Assembly (NCBI GenBank): GCA_028280065.1
Contig: JANQMN010000132.1
Location: forward strand, 48,983 to 112,982
Direction of reading: 5' to 3'
From: Hahella sp.
Lineage (GTDB): Bacteria; Pseudomonadota; Gammaproteobacteria; Pseudomonadales; Oleiphilaceae
Length of the DNA: 64,000 bases
In this document: positions 9,310 to 19,603 of the stretch, one piece after another
Numbering within the stretch: the stretch's first letter is position 1
How the letters are laid out: the number at the start of each line of letters is the position of its first letter
The notes under the pieces: generated by a model
Seen by the model: only the letters and a program-made list of their open reading frames with translations
Database searches by the model: none
What the model was told of the DNA's origin: nothing
Translations under genes and position numbers: made by a program

Positions 9310-11475
9310 TTATCGCTCAACCACCCGTTTCTCCCCGGATTGGATGATCACGGGTTCGTTGTCAGCGGGTTCGCTGCCACTGAAACGGAGCCGGTAGGAA
9401 CCGGCAGCGAGTTTTATCGGTTCGCCATTAACAGTGCCCGATGCCACCCAGCCACCGTCTTTGTCGAGCACATCATAGGCGCGTTGGGTACTCAGCAGCA
9501 TGCTGTTGTTCAGTTCCTGGGCATCCCGGGCGTCGAAATAATTGCCGCCGCCGAGTTTTGCCCACTCGGCGAAGGTGTCTCTGAGCATTCTTTCCTCTAT
9601 GCCGAAGCCGATAATGTTGACCCGGACGTCGATGCCTTTGTTCCTAAGCCTGCTAATGACTTCTGCGGGATCGCCTTCACAGGTCTCCTCTCCGTCGGTT
9701 AACAGCACTACCAGATGAGGTCCGGTAGCTCCGGTCAAATCCTGCGAAACCAACCGTAAGGATGCCGCAATCGGCGTTTTTGCGAGGTTTTTGGCATTAA
9801 TTCTGCCTACCTTGTCGATTACCTTTGCCTTGTTTAGCGGGGCTAACGGAACTTCCAAATCCGTGCGGCAGGAATCAGCCTCCTTGTGGCCAAATACCCG
9901 TAAGGCGAACAGATCGCCTTCGGATAGTGCCTCCTGGGTAAAATGGATGAGCGCTTGTTTTGCAATATCGATCCGGCGCTTGTCCGCCATTTTTTTCAGC
10001 ATACTGCCTGAAGCGTCCAAAATGACCGCAATTGCCGGCGAATAATTCTCCGTGCCTTTGCTCTGCAACACTAGCAGGGTGCCTGGTTCCTTACCGGGAA
10101 TAACGCTAATTGGCCGGCTGGCGAGCGTATTCCTCAGCTTGCCTGTGATATACCGGACTTCATAATTACCAGGATTGTTAGGCGCGTCCAACGTTAGTGT
10201 CTTTCCCCGCTTAACCATGGCGTAAGGGCCGTTGGCATAATTGTCGGCGCTAGCGGGAAGCACAGCGATATAGTCTAACTCGTTGCCCGGACCTTCCCAG
10301 GCGACCGAAAAGGCGGATCTTATTTCGACGGTGTCAGGCGCTTGCAACGAGGCAGTTGCAGGGAGGGCTTTAATCCTTTTGCGCGCTAATATCCGGTCGG
10401 ACTTTCCTGTCGCGTAGCGAACTTCGTAGTCACCGGGTAGTTCCGGGACCGTTAATGTCAGCGGATTACCTGACTTGGTATAGACAAAACTTTCGTAGGC
10501 CTTGTCGTTGGCGTCCGCTTCGGCAATCAAAATGTAGTCTAGAGGATTACCCGGTCCCTCCCAGGTAATCTCCAGTTTCGCACCGGAGACAATGGAATCC
10601 GCAGACTGAATATTGGCACTGGTTGCGGTGACGGTTAGTGCATGACTTGCCAAGGTTAGCGAATCCTGCCCTGAGCTATAGCGGACTTCGTACTCACCCG
10701 AGAAGTCCGGAGCGGTTAGGGTCAGCGTTGATCCGGATTTCGTATACTTGTAGTCGTCGTAAGCGCCTTCCTTCGCACCTTTCGGGACGATGGTGATATA
10801 GTCTTGCGGGTTGTTCGGACCTGTCCAGGTGACCTGAACCGGGCTGCCTGCAGATACGGTAGCCGGCGCTTCTAATGTCGCCGTGGTGGCAATGACTTGA
10901 ATGGCCCGGCTTACCACTGTTTTATAGCTTACGCCCATCGCATAGCGAAGTTCGTACCGGCCATCCTTGTCCGGCGCTTTCAGCGTAAGAGGGGAGCCCT
11001 TTTTGGTGTAAACATAAGTGCCGTAGCTACCCTCTTTGGCCCCGGATGCAACGATGGTAATGTAATCCTGCTTATTATCGGGGCCGGTCCAATGAATAGT
11101 GATATCCGAGCCGGCAGGCACCTGTTCCGGTGCTTGCAGCGTCGCATTGACAGGGGTGACCTTAAGGGGCCTGACCGCCAGTGTCGGGTAAGGGCGGTCG
11201 GCAGCCAGATAGCGGATTTCATACTCTCCCGGTAAATCCGGCACGGTCAGCGTCACCGGGTTCCTTTTCGCATATTGATACCGGTTATAGGTTCCTTCAG
11301 GACTGCCTACGGAGACAATGCTGATAAAATCGGCGGACTCACCCCCGGTAAAGGAGACCTTGATCTCCGATCCCGCCGGGGCTGCCTCTGGAGCGTCAAG
11401 GGTTACTTCAGCAACGGCTTGAAAAGCCAGGAAAAAAGTAAAGGCAAATAAAAAGACAAATCGCATGCTGAGCAT
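9310..11475 (-). CDS. VWA-domain protein with five N-terminal tandem beta-type repeats
   Basis: N-terminal signal peptide; about 90-aa repeats containing (G)P(D/N)N..DYITIV..GAKEG.Y..Y.YTK.G..LTL.AP...G.YE(L/V)RY; then VILDASGSM MIDAS motif and TDGEETCEGD. Confidence 0.85.
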   Translation of the reverse strand: MLSMRFVFLFAFTFFLAFQAVAEVTLDAPEAAPAGSEIKVSFTGGESADFISIVSVGSPEGTYNRYQYAKRNPVTLTVPDLPGEYEIRYLAADRPYPTLAVRPLKVTPVNATLQAPEQVPAGSDITIHWTGPDNKQDYITIVASGAKEGSYGTYVYTKKGSPLTLKAPDKDGRYELRYAMGVSYKTVVSRAIQVIATTATLEAPATVSAGSPVQVTWTGPNNPQDYITIVPKGAKEGAYDDYKYTKSGSTLTLTAPDFSGEYEVRYSSGQDSLTLASHALTVTATSANIQSADSIVSGAKLEITWEGPGNPLDYILIAEADANDKAYESFVYTKSGNPLTLTVPELPGDYEVRYATGKSDRILARKRIKALPATASLQAPDTVEIRSAFSVAWEGPGNELDYIAVLPASADNYANGPYAMVKRGKTLTLDAPNNPGNYEVRYITGKLRNTLASRPISVIPGKEPGTLLVLQSKGTENYSPAIAVILDASGSMLKKMADKRRIDIAKQALIHFTQEALSEGDLFALRVFGHKEADSCRTDLEVPLAPLNKAKVIDKVGRINAKNLAKTPIAASLRLVSQDLTGATGPHLVVLLTDGEETCEGDPAEVISRLRNKGIDVRVNIIGFGIEERMLRDTFAEWAKLGGGNYFDARDAQELNNSMLLSTQRAYDVLDKDGGWVASGTVNGEPIKLAAGSYRLRFSGSEPADNEPVIIQSGEKRVVER

Positions 11476-11613
11476 ATCGAAGATCCGGGAAAGTTAATGC
11501 GACTGACGAGCGTAACCGGAAAGTAGATTAGTCGTCGATGGCGGCTAAGTCCAGCAAGATGCATCGCTGTGGTGAAGCTGAAAGACGAAAGAACGCTTCG
11601 AGAAGTTTACTTG

Positions 11614-13158
11614 CTATTCCTCGTGATCGGGCAGCATGTCGCGAATTGCCAGGAATTCGTCGAAATTATCCAGCAAAATGTCGACTAGCCTGGGTTCGAA
11701 TTTGATTCCGGACTGCTCGACAATAAAGGCTTTTATCTGATCATTAGGCCAGGGCTTTTTGTAGCTGCGGGTCGAGCCCAAAGCGTCAAATACGTCGGCG
11801 ACCGCCATAAGCCGCGCTTCCAGGGGAATCTCTTCGCCCTTTAAACCTTCGGGATAGCCGCTGCCGTCCCAGTTTTCGTGGTGATATTGAGCCAGTCTGG
11901 CGCCGACTTTAGCGACCGTTGTGTCGGATTTGCGCAGTAACTCCCCGCCAATTTCCGCATGGGTTTTCATGATCTCCCATTCCTCGGCATCAAGTTTGCC
12001 CGGCTTGTGCAGAATGGTTTCCGGTATCGCAACTTTGCCAATATCATGCAGGGGCGCGGAAAACTTGATGGCTTTGATCAATGGCTCGGAGAGTCCGAGT
12101 TTAATCGCCATTTTTTCGCAGATCAGGGCGACCCGTTTAACATGCGCGCCGGTCTCCTTACTCCGGGCTTCGATGGCATCGCCCAGTATATACATGAGTT
12201 CCTTCTGGGTACGTTCGATTTCTTCCCTGGTCGCGATAGTTTCCAGGATCAATGCCAAGTTAGTGGCATACATTTCCAGCAGCCGGACCTTGAAGGGCTC
12301 CAGCTTTTCATGGAACTCTACATACAGAACCGAAGCGGTGTTCGCGGCTGTTTCATAGTAACCGACAAAACTCTGGTTATCGATGTATGCGGTTTTCTGA
12401 TTAAAAATTCGGCTGATGAGATCTTTTACTCTGGGATCAAGCGCTGCATCTCCCAGGTCGTCGCTTTGGTTCACATAACGCCCGGTGCAAGCCAGTATCA
12501 GATGTTTCTTGGCGTGAAAAATATCTTCTTCGGAGTGGGCGATATATAGCGCCGAGGAGTTTAACTCCATCAAATTCAGTAGATGTTCCAGCGCAGCTGT
12601 ACTGAAGGTGCGAAGCTCTCGCATTTTCAACATGAAGTTGGAGGCTTCGATCAGCTTGCGGAAACCTTCCAGACTTTTTTCGATGGTAATGATGTCGCGG
12701 TAGCCCCGGATCGCCGAGTAAACGCAGGTAATCATGCGGTCAGAGCTGAATTCGGTTTTATCCTTGTAATCGTTGATATCGAAATCTTTAACCACCTGGT
12801 GTTCCGGGGCCTTACCGGCCTGGCCGGTACGCAGGATAAGACGGATTTTTTGGTTTTTCAGTTCTTGGCGTATCCACCTCACCAGAGTCAAGCCGGCATC
12901 GTCGGTTTCCATGACCACATCGACAAAGGCCATGGCGATATTGTCTTCTTTTTTTAACAGTGTCTGGGCTTCTTTCGCGGAATAGGCGGAAATAAACTCG
13001 AGGGAACGATTCTCAACTTCCAGGTATTTAAGAACCAGGCGAGTAACCGAGTGGACGGATTCGTCGTCGTCAACAATCAAAATCTTCCATGTATCGCGCC
13101 TGGCCTGCGGCTGGTCGTCGTTATCGCTGGAAGCGCTAAACATTAGCTTGTCTCTCAT
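11614..13158 (-). CDS. Response regulator with central DUF3369-type region and HD-GYP domain
   Basis: Receiver start KILIVDDDESVHSVT; HD-GYP motifs LHDIGKVAIPETILHKPGKL and HHENWDGSGYPEGL. Confidence 0.9.
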   Translation of the reverse strand: MRDKLMFSASSDNDDQPQARRDTWKILIVDDDESVHSVTRLVLKYLEVENRSLEFISAYSAKEAQTLLKKEDNIAMAFVDVVMETDDAGLTLVRWIRQELKNQKIRLILRTGQAGKAPEHQVVKDFDINDYKDKTEFSSDRMITCVYSAIRGYRDIITIEKSLEGFRKLIEASNFMLKMRELRTFSTAALEHLLNLMELNSSALYIAHSEEDIFHAKKHLILACTGRYVNQSDDLGDAALDPRVKDLISRIFNQKTAYIDNQSFVGYYETAANTASVLYVEFHEKLEPFKVRLLEMYATNLALILETIATREEIERTQKELMYILGDAIEARSKETGAHVKRVALICEKMAIKLGLSEPLIKAIKFSAPLHDIGKVAIPETILHKPGKLDAEEWEIMKTHAEIGGELLRKSDTTVAKVGARLAQYHHENWDGSGYPEGLKGEEIPLEARLMAVADVFDALGSTRSYKKPWPNDQIKAFIVEQSGIKFEPRLVDILLDNFDEFLAIRDMLPDHEE

Positions 13159-13421
13159 TCACCTCTCCGGACAGGCACAGAATTCCGATTGTCAGTTTCT
13201 CTTATACCAAGTGTAGACCGGGCTGGCTACTTCCACAAAGCATACAGCGTTGATCCGGTGGCGGGACTGGAGTGTAAAATATGCTCTACGTTCGTTTTCG
13301 GAATACTGGACTGGGTCAATTAACCTGGGTATCCCGCACTTTGCCGCCGTTAGATTGATATTGATCAAGTGGTTAGCATGTTCAGGTTAAATAATGTTAG
13401 CGCCTAGATTAGGAGAAAGTT

Positions 13422-13880
13422 ATGGACTTATCCGGCTTGATCATTCCCACTGGAGTTGCCCGTCCGGGCACGCTTGTAAAAGATGTGTTTGCCAAATGTG
13501 TCGACGCCAACGTTCCCGGGATTCCGTTTTGTAATGAGAAAGGAGAACTGGTCGGCAAGGCTTCGATTCGGCATGTTCTTAAAATTACCTGCATTCCTGA
13601 TTTCATGGTAAAGCATGCCCGTCTGCTAGGTAACAATATCGACAAGTTGGCGATCAAAGATGACCATATCCAACATGTGATGCATCTTCCTATAGATGAT
13701 TTTGTTCTAAAAAAAATGGCAACTGCCAATCTGACAACGCCAACGACCAAAGCGTTGGCCATTATGGAAGAATTTGACACTACCTATATGTTCATTATCA
13801 ACGGTTCGCGTTACCAGGGCGTGGTCTCGATCATGGGAATTGCCAAGGTGATGCTGGAGGGGATGCAGGCAAGAGCTTGA
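13422..13880 (+). CDS. CBS-domain protein
   Basis: Paired CBS-like pattern: VKDVFAKCVDANVPGIPFCNEKGELVGKASIRHVL and TTPTTKALAIMEEFDTTYMFIINGSRYQGVVSIMGIAKVM. Confidence 0.8.
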   Translation: MDLSGLIIPTGVARPGTLVKDVFAKCVDANVPGIPFCNEKGELVGKASIRHVLKITCIPDFMVKHARLLGNNIDKLAIKDDHIQHVMHLPIDDFVLKKMATANLTTPTTKALAIMEEFDTTYMFIINGSRYQGVVSIMGIAKVMLEGMQARA

Positions 13881-13930
13881 AATAAGGTTACGAATCAGTT
13901 AGCCAAAAAATAAGATCAAGGGAGTACTGA

Positions 13931-15244
13931 ATGTTAACTGCTGACATGTATATTGCCGGTGGAATCCTGCTGGTGGCTTACATTTTTATTTTTAGCGAAA
14001 TGCTGCCCCGCAGCAATACGGCCATAGTGGGGGCCGTCGTTATGGTGGGTGCGGGCTCCTGGTTTGGTTTTTACACCCAGGAAGAGGCGGTTTTGGCGGT
14101 GGATGCCAACACCATTTTGTTATTGATGGCGATGATGGCAATCGTCGCCATGCTCAGGCCGACTGGGGGCTTCGAATATGTCGGCATCCGGATTGCGAAG
14201 CTGGCCAGAGGCAATCCAAGAGTTTTACTGGTATACCTCTGCTTCGCTGTCAGTGTTATCAGTATGTTTTTGGACAATGTCACGACCGTCATCATATTCG
14301 CACCGCTTACCGTCCTCATCACCCGTCTTCTTAACCGCAATCCAGCTCCCTATCTTATCGCCGAAGCCATACTTTCCAACGTAGGCGGTGCTGCGACCCT
14401 CGTGGGCGACCCGCCGAATATCATGATCGGCAGTACTGCCAGCCTCGATTTCATGTCTTTCATCGTACACATGGGCCCGATGGTACTACCCTCATGGCTA
14501 ATGACAGTTGGCGTTATTTTATTCTTGTTTCGCAAGCAGCTGGCGGACTCTCCGGAAGATGCCATGCTGGACATGGATCTGGATGAGCGCAAGGCGATTA
14601 CCGATCCCGTCGGACTTCGCAAGGTTTCCATCGCTTTGTTTGTCGTGATAATGCTGTTTTTCGTGCACCATATATTTCATCTTTTTCCCGCTTTTGTGTC
14701 CTGGGTTGGGGTGGCGATAGCCCTGTTGTGGATTAACCCGGACCCGGAAGAACTGTTCAAGGAGGTCGAATGGCCGGTGCTGTTATTCTTCGCCTCGTTA
14801 TTCATCATGGTGGGTGGCGTCGAGGCCTCTGGTATTTTGGACCTTATCGGCCATGCCTTGGCGGAGCGGACCGGCGATGTGAGTGCGCTTATGGTCAATG
14901 CTGTTTTGCTGATGTGGGTGGCGGCCATACTTAGCGCTTTAGTTGATAATATCCCTTTCACTGTAACCATGCTGCCCATTATTGCCGGATTGGAAAGCAA
15001 AGGAATCAATGTGCAACCACTCTGGTGGGCATTGGCGGTCGGCGTAGGATTCGGCGGTAATGCGACCCATATCGGCGCGACAGCAAACATTATTTGCGTT
15101 AATGAAGCAGAACGGTCGCAACACCCGAACTCAAGTATTTCTCCTATTCAATGGATGAAAGTTGGCTTTCCGGTGATGATTGTCAGCTTGGGAATGGCTA
15201 CCCTGGTATTTGTCGGATTGTTTTCCATTGTTTATATCGACTAA
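13931..15244 (+). CDS. ArsB/NhaD (ion transporter superfamily) permease
   Basis: Multi-TM; FLDNVTTVIIFAPLTVLIT, GGAATLVGDPPNIMIGS and DNIPFTVTMLPII...GGNATHIGATANI motifs. Confidence 0.88.
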   Translation: MLTADMYIAGGILLVAYIFIFSEMLPRSNTAIVGAVVMVGAGSWFGFYTQEEAVLAVDANTILLLMAMMAIVAMLRPTGGFEYVGIRIAKLARGNPRVLLVYLCFAVSVISMFLDNVTTVIIFAPLTVLITRLLNRNPAPYLIAEAILSNVGGAATLVGDPPNIMIGSTASLDFMSFIVHMGPMVLPSWLMTVGVILFLFRKQLADSPEDAMLDMDLDERKAITDPVGLRKVSIALFVVIMLFFVHHIFHLFPAFVSWVGVAIALLWINPDPEELFKEVEWPVLLFFASLFIMVGGVEASGILDLIGHALAERTGDVSALMVNAVLLMWVAAILSALVDNIPFTVTMLPIIAGLESKGINVQPLWWALAVGVGFGGNATHIGATANIICVNEAERSQHPNSSISPIQWMKVGFPVMIVSLGMATLVFVGLFSIVYID

Positions 15245-15309
15245 TTTGAGGCCGTCAGATAATGTCGCGGGGACCTGGTAAGGTGCTATCCAATTCCCCA
15301 AGCTTCCAC

Positions 15310-15315
15310 TATAAT
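15310..15315 (+). promoter_or_regulatory. Candidate -10 element (TATAAT) upstream of the YbjN-like gene
   Basis: Exact TATAAT 32 bp before the ATG at 15347; -35 match weak. Confidence 0.35.
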
Positions 15316-15346
15316 GCGCGGCATTTTTAGTTAGCCGGAAACAGCT

Positions 15347-15817
15347 ATGTCCACCTTGGTTTTTGTCAATCAGGAATCCATTCTCAAGTGGTTAACGGCC
15401 CTTGGCATTCAGCACTACATGTGCGGACAGTGCCAGGGAATCCACATTTCCGAGCTGCAAAGCCATGAAAACGTGTTGGAAAGCCGCATTTTTCTGGAGC
15501 AGGAATGCCTGATTTTCTCCACGGAGATCGATATTCTTAATGCCGAACTGCTGGCAATAAACGCTGAGTTACCCAAGCTAAACGGCACCTACGCGAATCT
15601 GAAAGCCTTTCTGGATATTTCAAACGAAGGTCCCGCGCGTTTGATTATTTGCGATACGCAATGGATCTCCGCCGGTTTGAGTAAGGACCAGTTTGGCGTA
15701 TTCGCCCACTCGGCTATCGAGGCGAAATTGGAGATATTGCGGTTGCTCGCCACCAGTGGATTTATCGGTACGGCTTTCGAAGCTGAGGATGCCCAGCATT
15801 CCAGTGCATTGCATTGA
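15347..15817 (+). CDS. YbjN-domain-like protein
   Basis: Overall resemblance to the YbjN-type fold; short soluble protein, no catalytic motif. Confidence 0.5.
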   Translation: MSTLVFVNQESILKWLTALGIQHYMCGQCQGIHISELQSHENVLESRIFLEQECLIFSTEIDILNAELLAINAELPKLNGTYANLKAFLDISNEGPARLIICDTQWISAGLSKDQFGVFAHSAIEAKLEILRLLATSGFIGTAFEAEDAQHSSALH

Positions 15818-15868
15818 CATCGCCCCTGTTTTCCATATTTTCCGAATTTTCTACTGCGACTTGAGGCG

Positions 15869-16636
15869 TTAGCGTCGTTGGGCATGAATAAAGAATTCGT
15901 GATTGCCGTCAGCGCCGGCGATAGCGCTTGCAAAGTAGGCTAAAGCCTTAAATCCTTCTGTTTTGTACGCCCCGCGAATAACTTGTTCCACCTTTTTAAA
16001 CAGCTTTGGATCTTTTACGATCCCGCTTTTGCCCAACTTGTCGGGACCGACTTCGAATTGCGGTTTCACCAAACACAAACAGCGACTTCCGGGCGGCAAT
16101 ATCAAAGCCAATTGCGGAACAATCAGACGCTGAGAGATAAAGCTGACATCCATTACCGCGAGATCCAGTTTGGGGATCTCTCCCAGTCTTTCTAAAAGGC
16201 TTGATTGCAGATTTTTAGCGTTGACGCCTTCCAAACATGTCACCTGTGGGTGTTTGCGTAGCTCGGGTGCCAGTTGATCATGTCCCACTTCTATTCCAAT
16301 GACGCGGGCGGCTTGCCGTTCCAGCAGAACCTGGGTGAACCCCCCGGTTGACTGGCCGATATCCAGCACTTGCCGGCCGCGAATTTCCTGCTGAGTTTGG
16401 TCGAGTGCCGATTGTAGCTTTAACGCTGCTCTCGAAACGTATTTTTGCAGCGAATTTTCGCGAATACGGAGATTGCTGATAACCGGAATTGAGGCACTGG
16501 GTTTGCGTAAAGTCGTCCAAGCGTTGCCAACTTGAAGTTCGACGAAGCCTCCCTCTATGAGTTCCTGCGCTTGGTTTCGGGATCGGCATAGGCGTCGTTG
16601 GACGAGTAACTTATCAAGGCGGCTTTTGTCAGACAT
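15869..16636 (-). CDS. tlyA: TlyA-family rRNA (cytidine-2'-O)-methyltransferase / hemolysin A family
   Basis: S4-domain start RLDKLLVQRRLCRSRNQAQELIEGGFV; VLDIGQSTGGFTQVLLERQAARVIGIEVGHDQL; DVSFISQRLIVPQL; LVKPQFEVG. Confidence 0.93.
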   Translation of the reverse strand: MSDKSRLDKLLVQRRLCRSRNQAQELIEGGFVELQVGNAWTTLRKPSASIPVISNLRIRENSLQKYVSRAALKLQSALDQTQQEIRGRQVLDIGQSTGGFTQVLLERQAARVIGIEVGHDQLAPELRKHPQVTCLEGVNAKNLQSSLLERLGEIPKLDLAVMDVSFISQRLIVPQLALILPPGSRCLCLVKPQFEVGPDKLGKSGIVKDPKLFKKVEQVIRGAYKTEGFKALAYFASAIAGADGNHEFFIHAQRR

Positions 16637-16743
16637 GGAGGTTCCGGAGCAATGGAGGAGAAAAAATATCCTCTTTCAGTGGCGGTGACAACCGCCTATT
16701 AGCGGGTACCCGCTGTCCGTTGAGGAATCCTGTAGTTTTGCTC

Positions 16744-16772
16744 TTGAGGCTGTCCCACCTCTTTGTTATGAT
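16744..16772 (+). promoter_or_regulatory. Sigma-70-like promoter for the SRP RNA gene
   Basis: TTGAGG - 17 bp - TATGAT, roughly 40 bp upstream of the mature SRP RNA start. Confidence 0.7.
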
Positions 16773-16815
16773 GCGCGCCTCGCTGAAAACGCGAAGAGCT
16801 GCCAGTCAGCTAATA

Positions 16816-16929
16816 TGGTGGGTCCTGCCGGTCCCTCCGCGACAATAAACCGTGAACCTGGTCAGGCCCGGAAGGGAGCAGCCACAACGGTGGACTTGGG
16901 CGCCGGAGTGTGGCTGGTAGGATTCATCT
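16816..16929 (+). ncRNA. ffs: Signal recognition particle RNA (4.5S type)
   Basis: Conserved domain IV GGTCAGGCCCGGAAGGGAGCAGCC; terminal helix TGGGTCCT (16819-16826) pairs with AGGATTCA (16919-16926) with G-U pairs; located just upstream of dnaX. Confidence 0.95.
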
Positions 16930-17078
16930 CCAACTATCGCCCGGTTGCACCTGCCTCGATGAGTTTTCATCATAACCAAAGTTGTTCAACTTACTCAATT
17001 TCTATCAGGTGGACGGGTTATAGATCCCATGCTAATGTAGCCAGCTTACTCTAACCCAGCACTTCATCCCGGATTGGC

Positions 17079-19253
17079 ATGTCGTATCAAGTTCTCGCCC
17101 GAAAATGGCGGCCGCAGAATTTTCAGGAAATGGTCGGACAGGAGCATGTGCTCAAGGCGCTATCCAATGCTCTCGATCAGGATCGCTTGCACCATGCCTA
17201 TTTATTTACCGGGACCCGTGGAGTAGGCAAGACGACAGTTGCAAGAATTTTTGCGAAAAGTCTCAATTGCGAAACCGGGGTCACCAGTCAGCCCTGTGGG
17301 CAATGTGTCGTTTGTACCGAAATCGCCGAAGGAAGATTTGTCGACCTGATTGAAATCGACGCCGCCTCACGTACCAAAGTCGAGGACATGCGCGAACTGC
17401 TGGATAATGTGCAGTACGCGCCTACCCGTAGCCGCTTCAAGATATACCTGATCGACGAAGTCCATATGCTATCCAATTCCAGCTTCAATGCCTTATTGAA
17501 AACACTGGAAGAACCGCCGCCGCATATTAAGTTCTTGTTGGCAACGACTGATCCGCAGAAACTGCCGGTAACCATCTTGTCCCGCTGTTTGCAATTCAAT
17601 CTAAAGAACCTCTCGCCGGAGCGCATCGTCCGCCACCTGCAAAAAGTTTTGAAGGCCGAACAGGTGGAGGCCGAAGAAGCGGCATTATGGGAACTGGCGA
17701 AGTCCGCAGAAGGCAGTATGCGGGATGCGTTGAGCCTGACAGACCAGGCTATTGCCTACGGTAACGGTGTTCTGAAGAATACCGATGTATTGGAAATGCT
17801 GGGAACAATTGAAAAGCATGTCGTGCTGGATCTGGTCCAATTGATCGCCCAAGGCGATGGCGCCGAGGTTCTGGCAAAGGTAGAACATATTGCCGAGTTC
17901 AGCCCGGATTACGCCTATATTTTGCAGGCAATGGCCGAACTATTGCACAGGGTGGCGATTGAACAGTGTGTTCCCGGAGGAATCGACAACAGTTTTGGCG
18001 ATCAACGGCAAGTACAGGAGTTGGCACAGGCCATGACGCCTGAGGATTCGCAGCTCTTTTATCAAATCGCCCTGGTAAATCGTAAGGACCTGGTACTGAC
18101 GCCGGACCCTCGAGTGGGGTTTGAAATGGCATTGCTGCGAATGTTAACGTTTAAACCCAATATTCAATCTGGCCAAGAAGTTAACCGGAGTGCTGCCTCT
18201 TCCGGGCAGAAGCAACAAACCGCTACCGCTCCCGAAGATATTGATCAAGACGGAGAGCCGGAGAGGCAAAGCGTAACCATTAATCCCGTCAAGTCGCCGG
18301 TGACTGCAACTAGCGCCGATTCAAGTTCATCACGGCGATCTCAAGTTGAAAGCTCCCAGCCCGACGTAAAACCCGGTGCGTCTGTAAGACATCCAAAGGA
18401 TTCGGAAACTGTAGTTGAGCAAAGCAATACTCCCGATGCAGCGAAAGCGCTTCCATCGGCTAAGGCACCGTCTGATTCCGAGATAGGGGGCAAATCGGAC
18501 CAACCGGCAGATAGCGTTCAGCAAAATACCGACTCCGCAATTACTGAAGTTATATCCGGCAGCGGCGAAATTGGTTCCACTGGAGACACAAACACCAGTC
18601 TACCTGACTCGGGTGAAACTGATGCCGACGCTTTTGTAGAAGTCAAAAAATCTCCGGAATTTTCATTGGTAAACCAGAATAATCCCGATGCCGTACCCTT
18701 GGAGGAATATGCCGCCTGGGTGGGCGAAGCCGAAGAGGTGGATATTGGGGAAGATCCCATATTGCCGATATCTGAAGCGGCAATGGCAGCCGTGGCCGAA
18801 ACATCTTCAGACGCCACAGACCAAAATGAATTTTTCGGCGCCGCTAACAGTAGTGAACCACTGTTAACTGGCAAAACCTGGAGTGAAGTACTGCCGCAAC
18901 TGCAATTGACGGGGATGACGTTAAGCCTGGCGCAGCGTTGCGTACTCGAAGAGGCGTTGGGACAACGGCTGGAATTTGTTATCGATGCCGATCATGTCGA
19001 TTTCTTTACCGCCATGCAACGCAACAGACTGGCGGCGGCGTTGTCGGAATTTCTCGGCAAAAACGTTACACTTGACGTTCGTGTAGGTGCTTCTAAATGG
19101 CTATCACCATTGCAGCGGGCGGAAAACCGCCGGGCGGCATTGCAGGCTGAAGCCGAGGATGAAATTAAGAATGACCCCAATATTCTTCGTATGATGGAAG
19201 CTTTTGACGCCACCTTGGTGGCAGAGTCTATAGAACCGGTATTGAAGGATTAG
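17079..19253 (+). CDS. dnaX: DNA polymerase III subunits gamma/tau
   Basis: [64 protein letters not shown]; zinc motif; [22 protein letters not shown]. Confidence 0.98.
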   Translation: MSYQVLARKWRPQNFQEMVGQEHVLKALSNALDQDRLHHAYLFTGTRGVGKTTVARIFAKSLNCETGVTSQPCGQCVVCTEIAEGRFVDLIEIDAASRTKVEDMRELLDNVQYAPTRSRFKIYLIDEVHMLSNSSFNALLKTLEEPPPHIKFLLATTDPQKLPVTILSRCLQFNLKNLSPERIVRHLQKVLKAEQVEAEEAALWELAKSAEGSMRDALSLTDQAIAYGNGVLKNTDVLEMLGTIEKHVVLDLVQLIAQGDGAEVLAKVEHIAEFSPDYAYILQAMAELLHRVAIEQCVPGGIDNSFGDQRQVQELAQAMTPEDSQLFYQIALVNRKDLVLTPDPRVGFEMALLRMLTFKPNIQSGQEVNRSAASSGQKQQTATAPEDIDQDGEPERQSVTINPVKSPVTATSADSSSSRRSQVESSQPDVKPGASVRHPKDSETVVEQSNTPDAAKALPSAKAPSDSEIGGKSDQPADSVQQNTDSAITEVISGSGEIGSTGDTNTSLPDSGETDADAFVEVKKSPEFSLVNQNNPDAVPLEEYAAWVGEAEEVDIGEDPILPISEAAMAAVAETSSDATDQNEFFGAANSSEPLLTGKTWSEVLPQLQLTGMTLSLAQRCVLEEALGQRLEFVIDADHVDFFTAMQRNRLAAALSEFLGKNVTLDVRVGASKWLSPLQRAENRRAALQAEAEDEIKNDPNILRMMEAFDATLVAESIEPVLKD

Positions 19254-19272
19254 GCGAACCAACGAGGTAGTT

Positions 19273-19599
19273 ATGATAAACGGTGACATGGGCAAGCTGA
19301 TGCAGCAAGCCCAGAAAATTCAGGAGCAGATGCAAAAAGCCCAGGAGGAACTTGCCAATGCGCAACAGCAGGGCGAAGCCGGCGGTGGCTTGGTAAAGGT
19401 GGTGATGACCGGACGCCACGATGTCAAAAAGGTTGAGTTGGATCCATCTTTGCTTCAAGAGGATAAAGAATTTCTTGAGGATTTGATTGCTGCGGCGGTA
19501 AACGATGCCGTGCGCAAGATAGAGAGTTATAACAAGGAGAAAATGGCTGGTCTGACCGCCGGTCTTGGCATTCCTCCCAACTTCAAAATGCCTTTCTAA
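19273..19599 (+). CDS. ybaB: YbaB/EbfC family nucleoid-associated protein
   Basis: [25 protein letters not shown]...[25 protein letters not shown]; between dnaX and recR. Confidence 0.96.
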   Translation: MINGDMGKLMQQAQKIQEQMQKAQEELANAQQQGEAGGGLVKVVMTGRHDVKKVELDPSLLQEDKEFLEDLIAAAVNDAVRKIESYNKEKMAGLTAGLGIPPNFKMPF

Positions 19600-19603
19600 C
19601 ACA

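Noticed and set aside
11959-12549. 196-aa plus-strand ORF
   Set aside because: Antisense to the HD-GYP response regulator; no domain signal.
16815-17054. 79-aa plus-strand ORF
   Set aside because: Lies over the SRP RNA gene; no protein family match.
18642-18653. GTC AAA AAA TCT as a possible dnaX programmed frameshift site
   Set aside because: Not the canonical A AAA AAG heptamer in the correct frame and it lies in the disordered linker; no convincing stimulatory structure seen.
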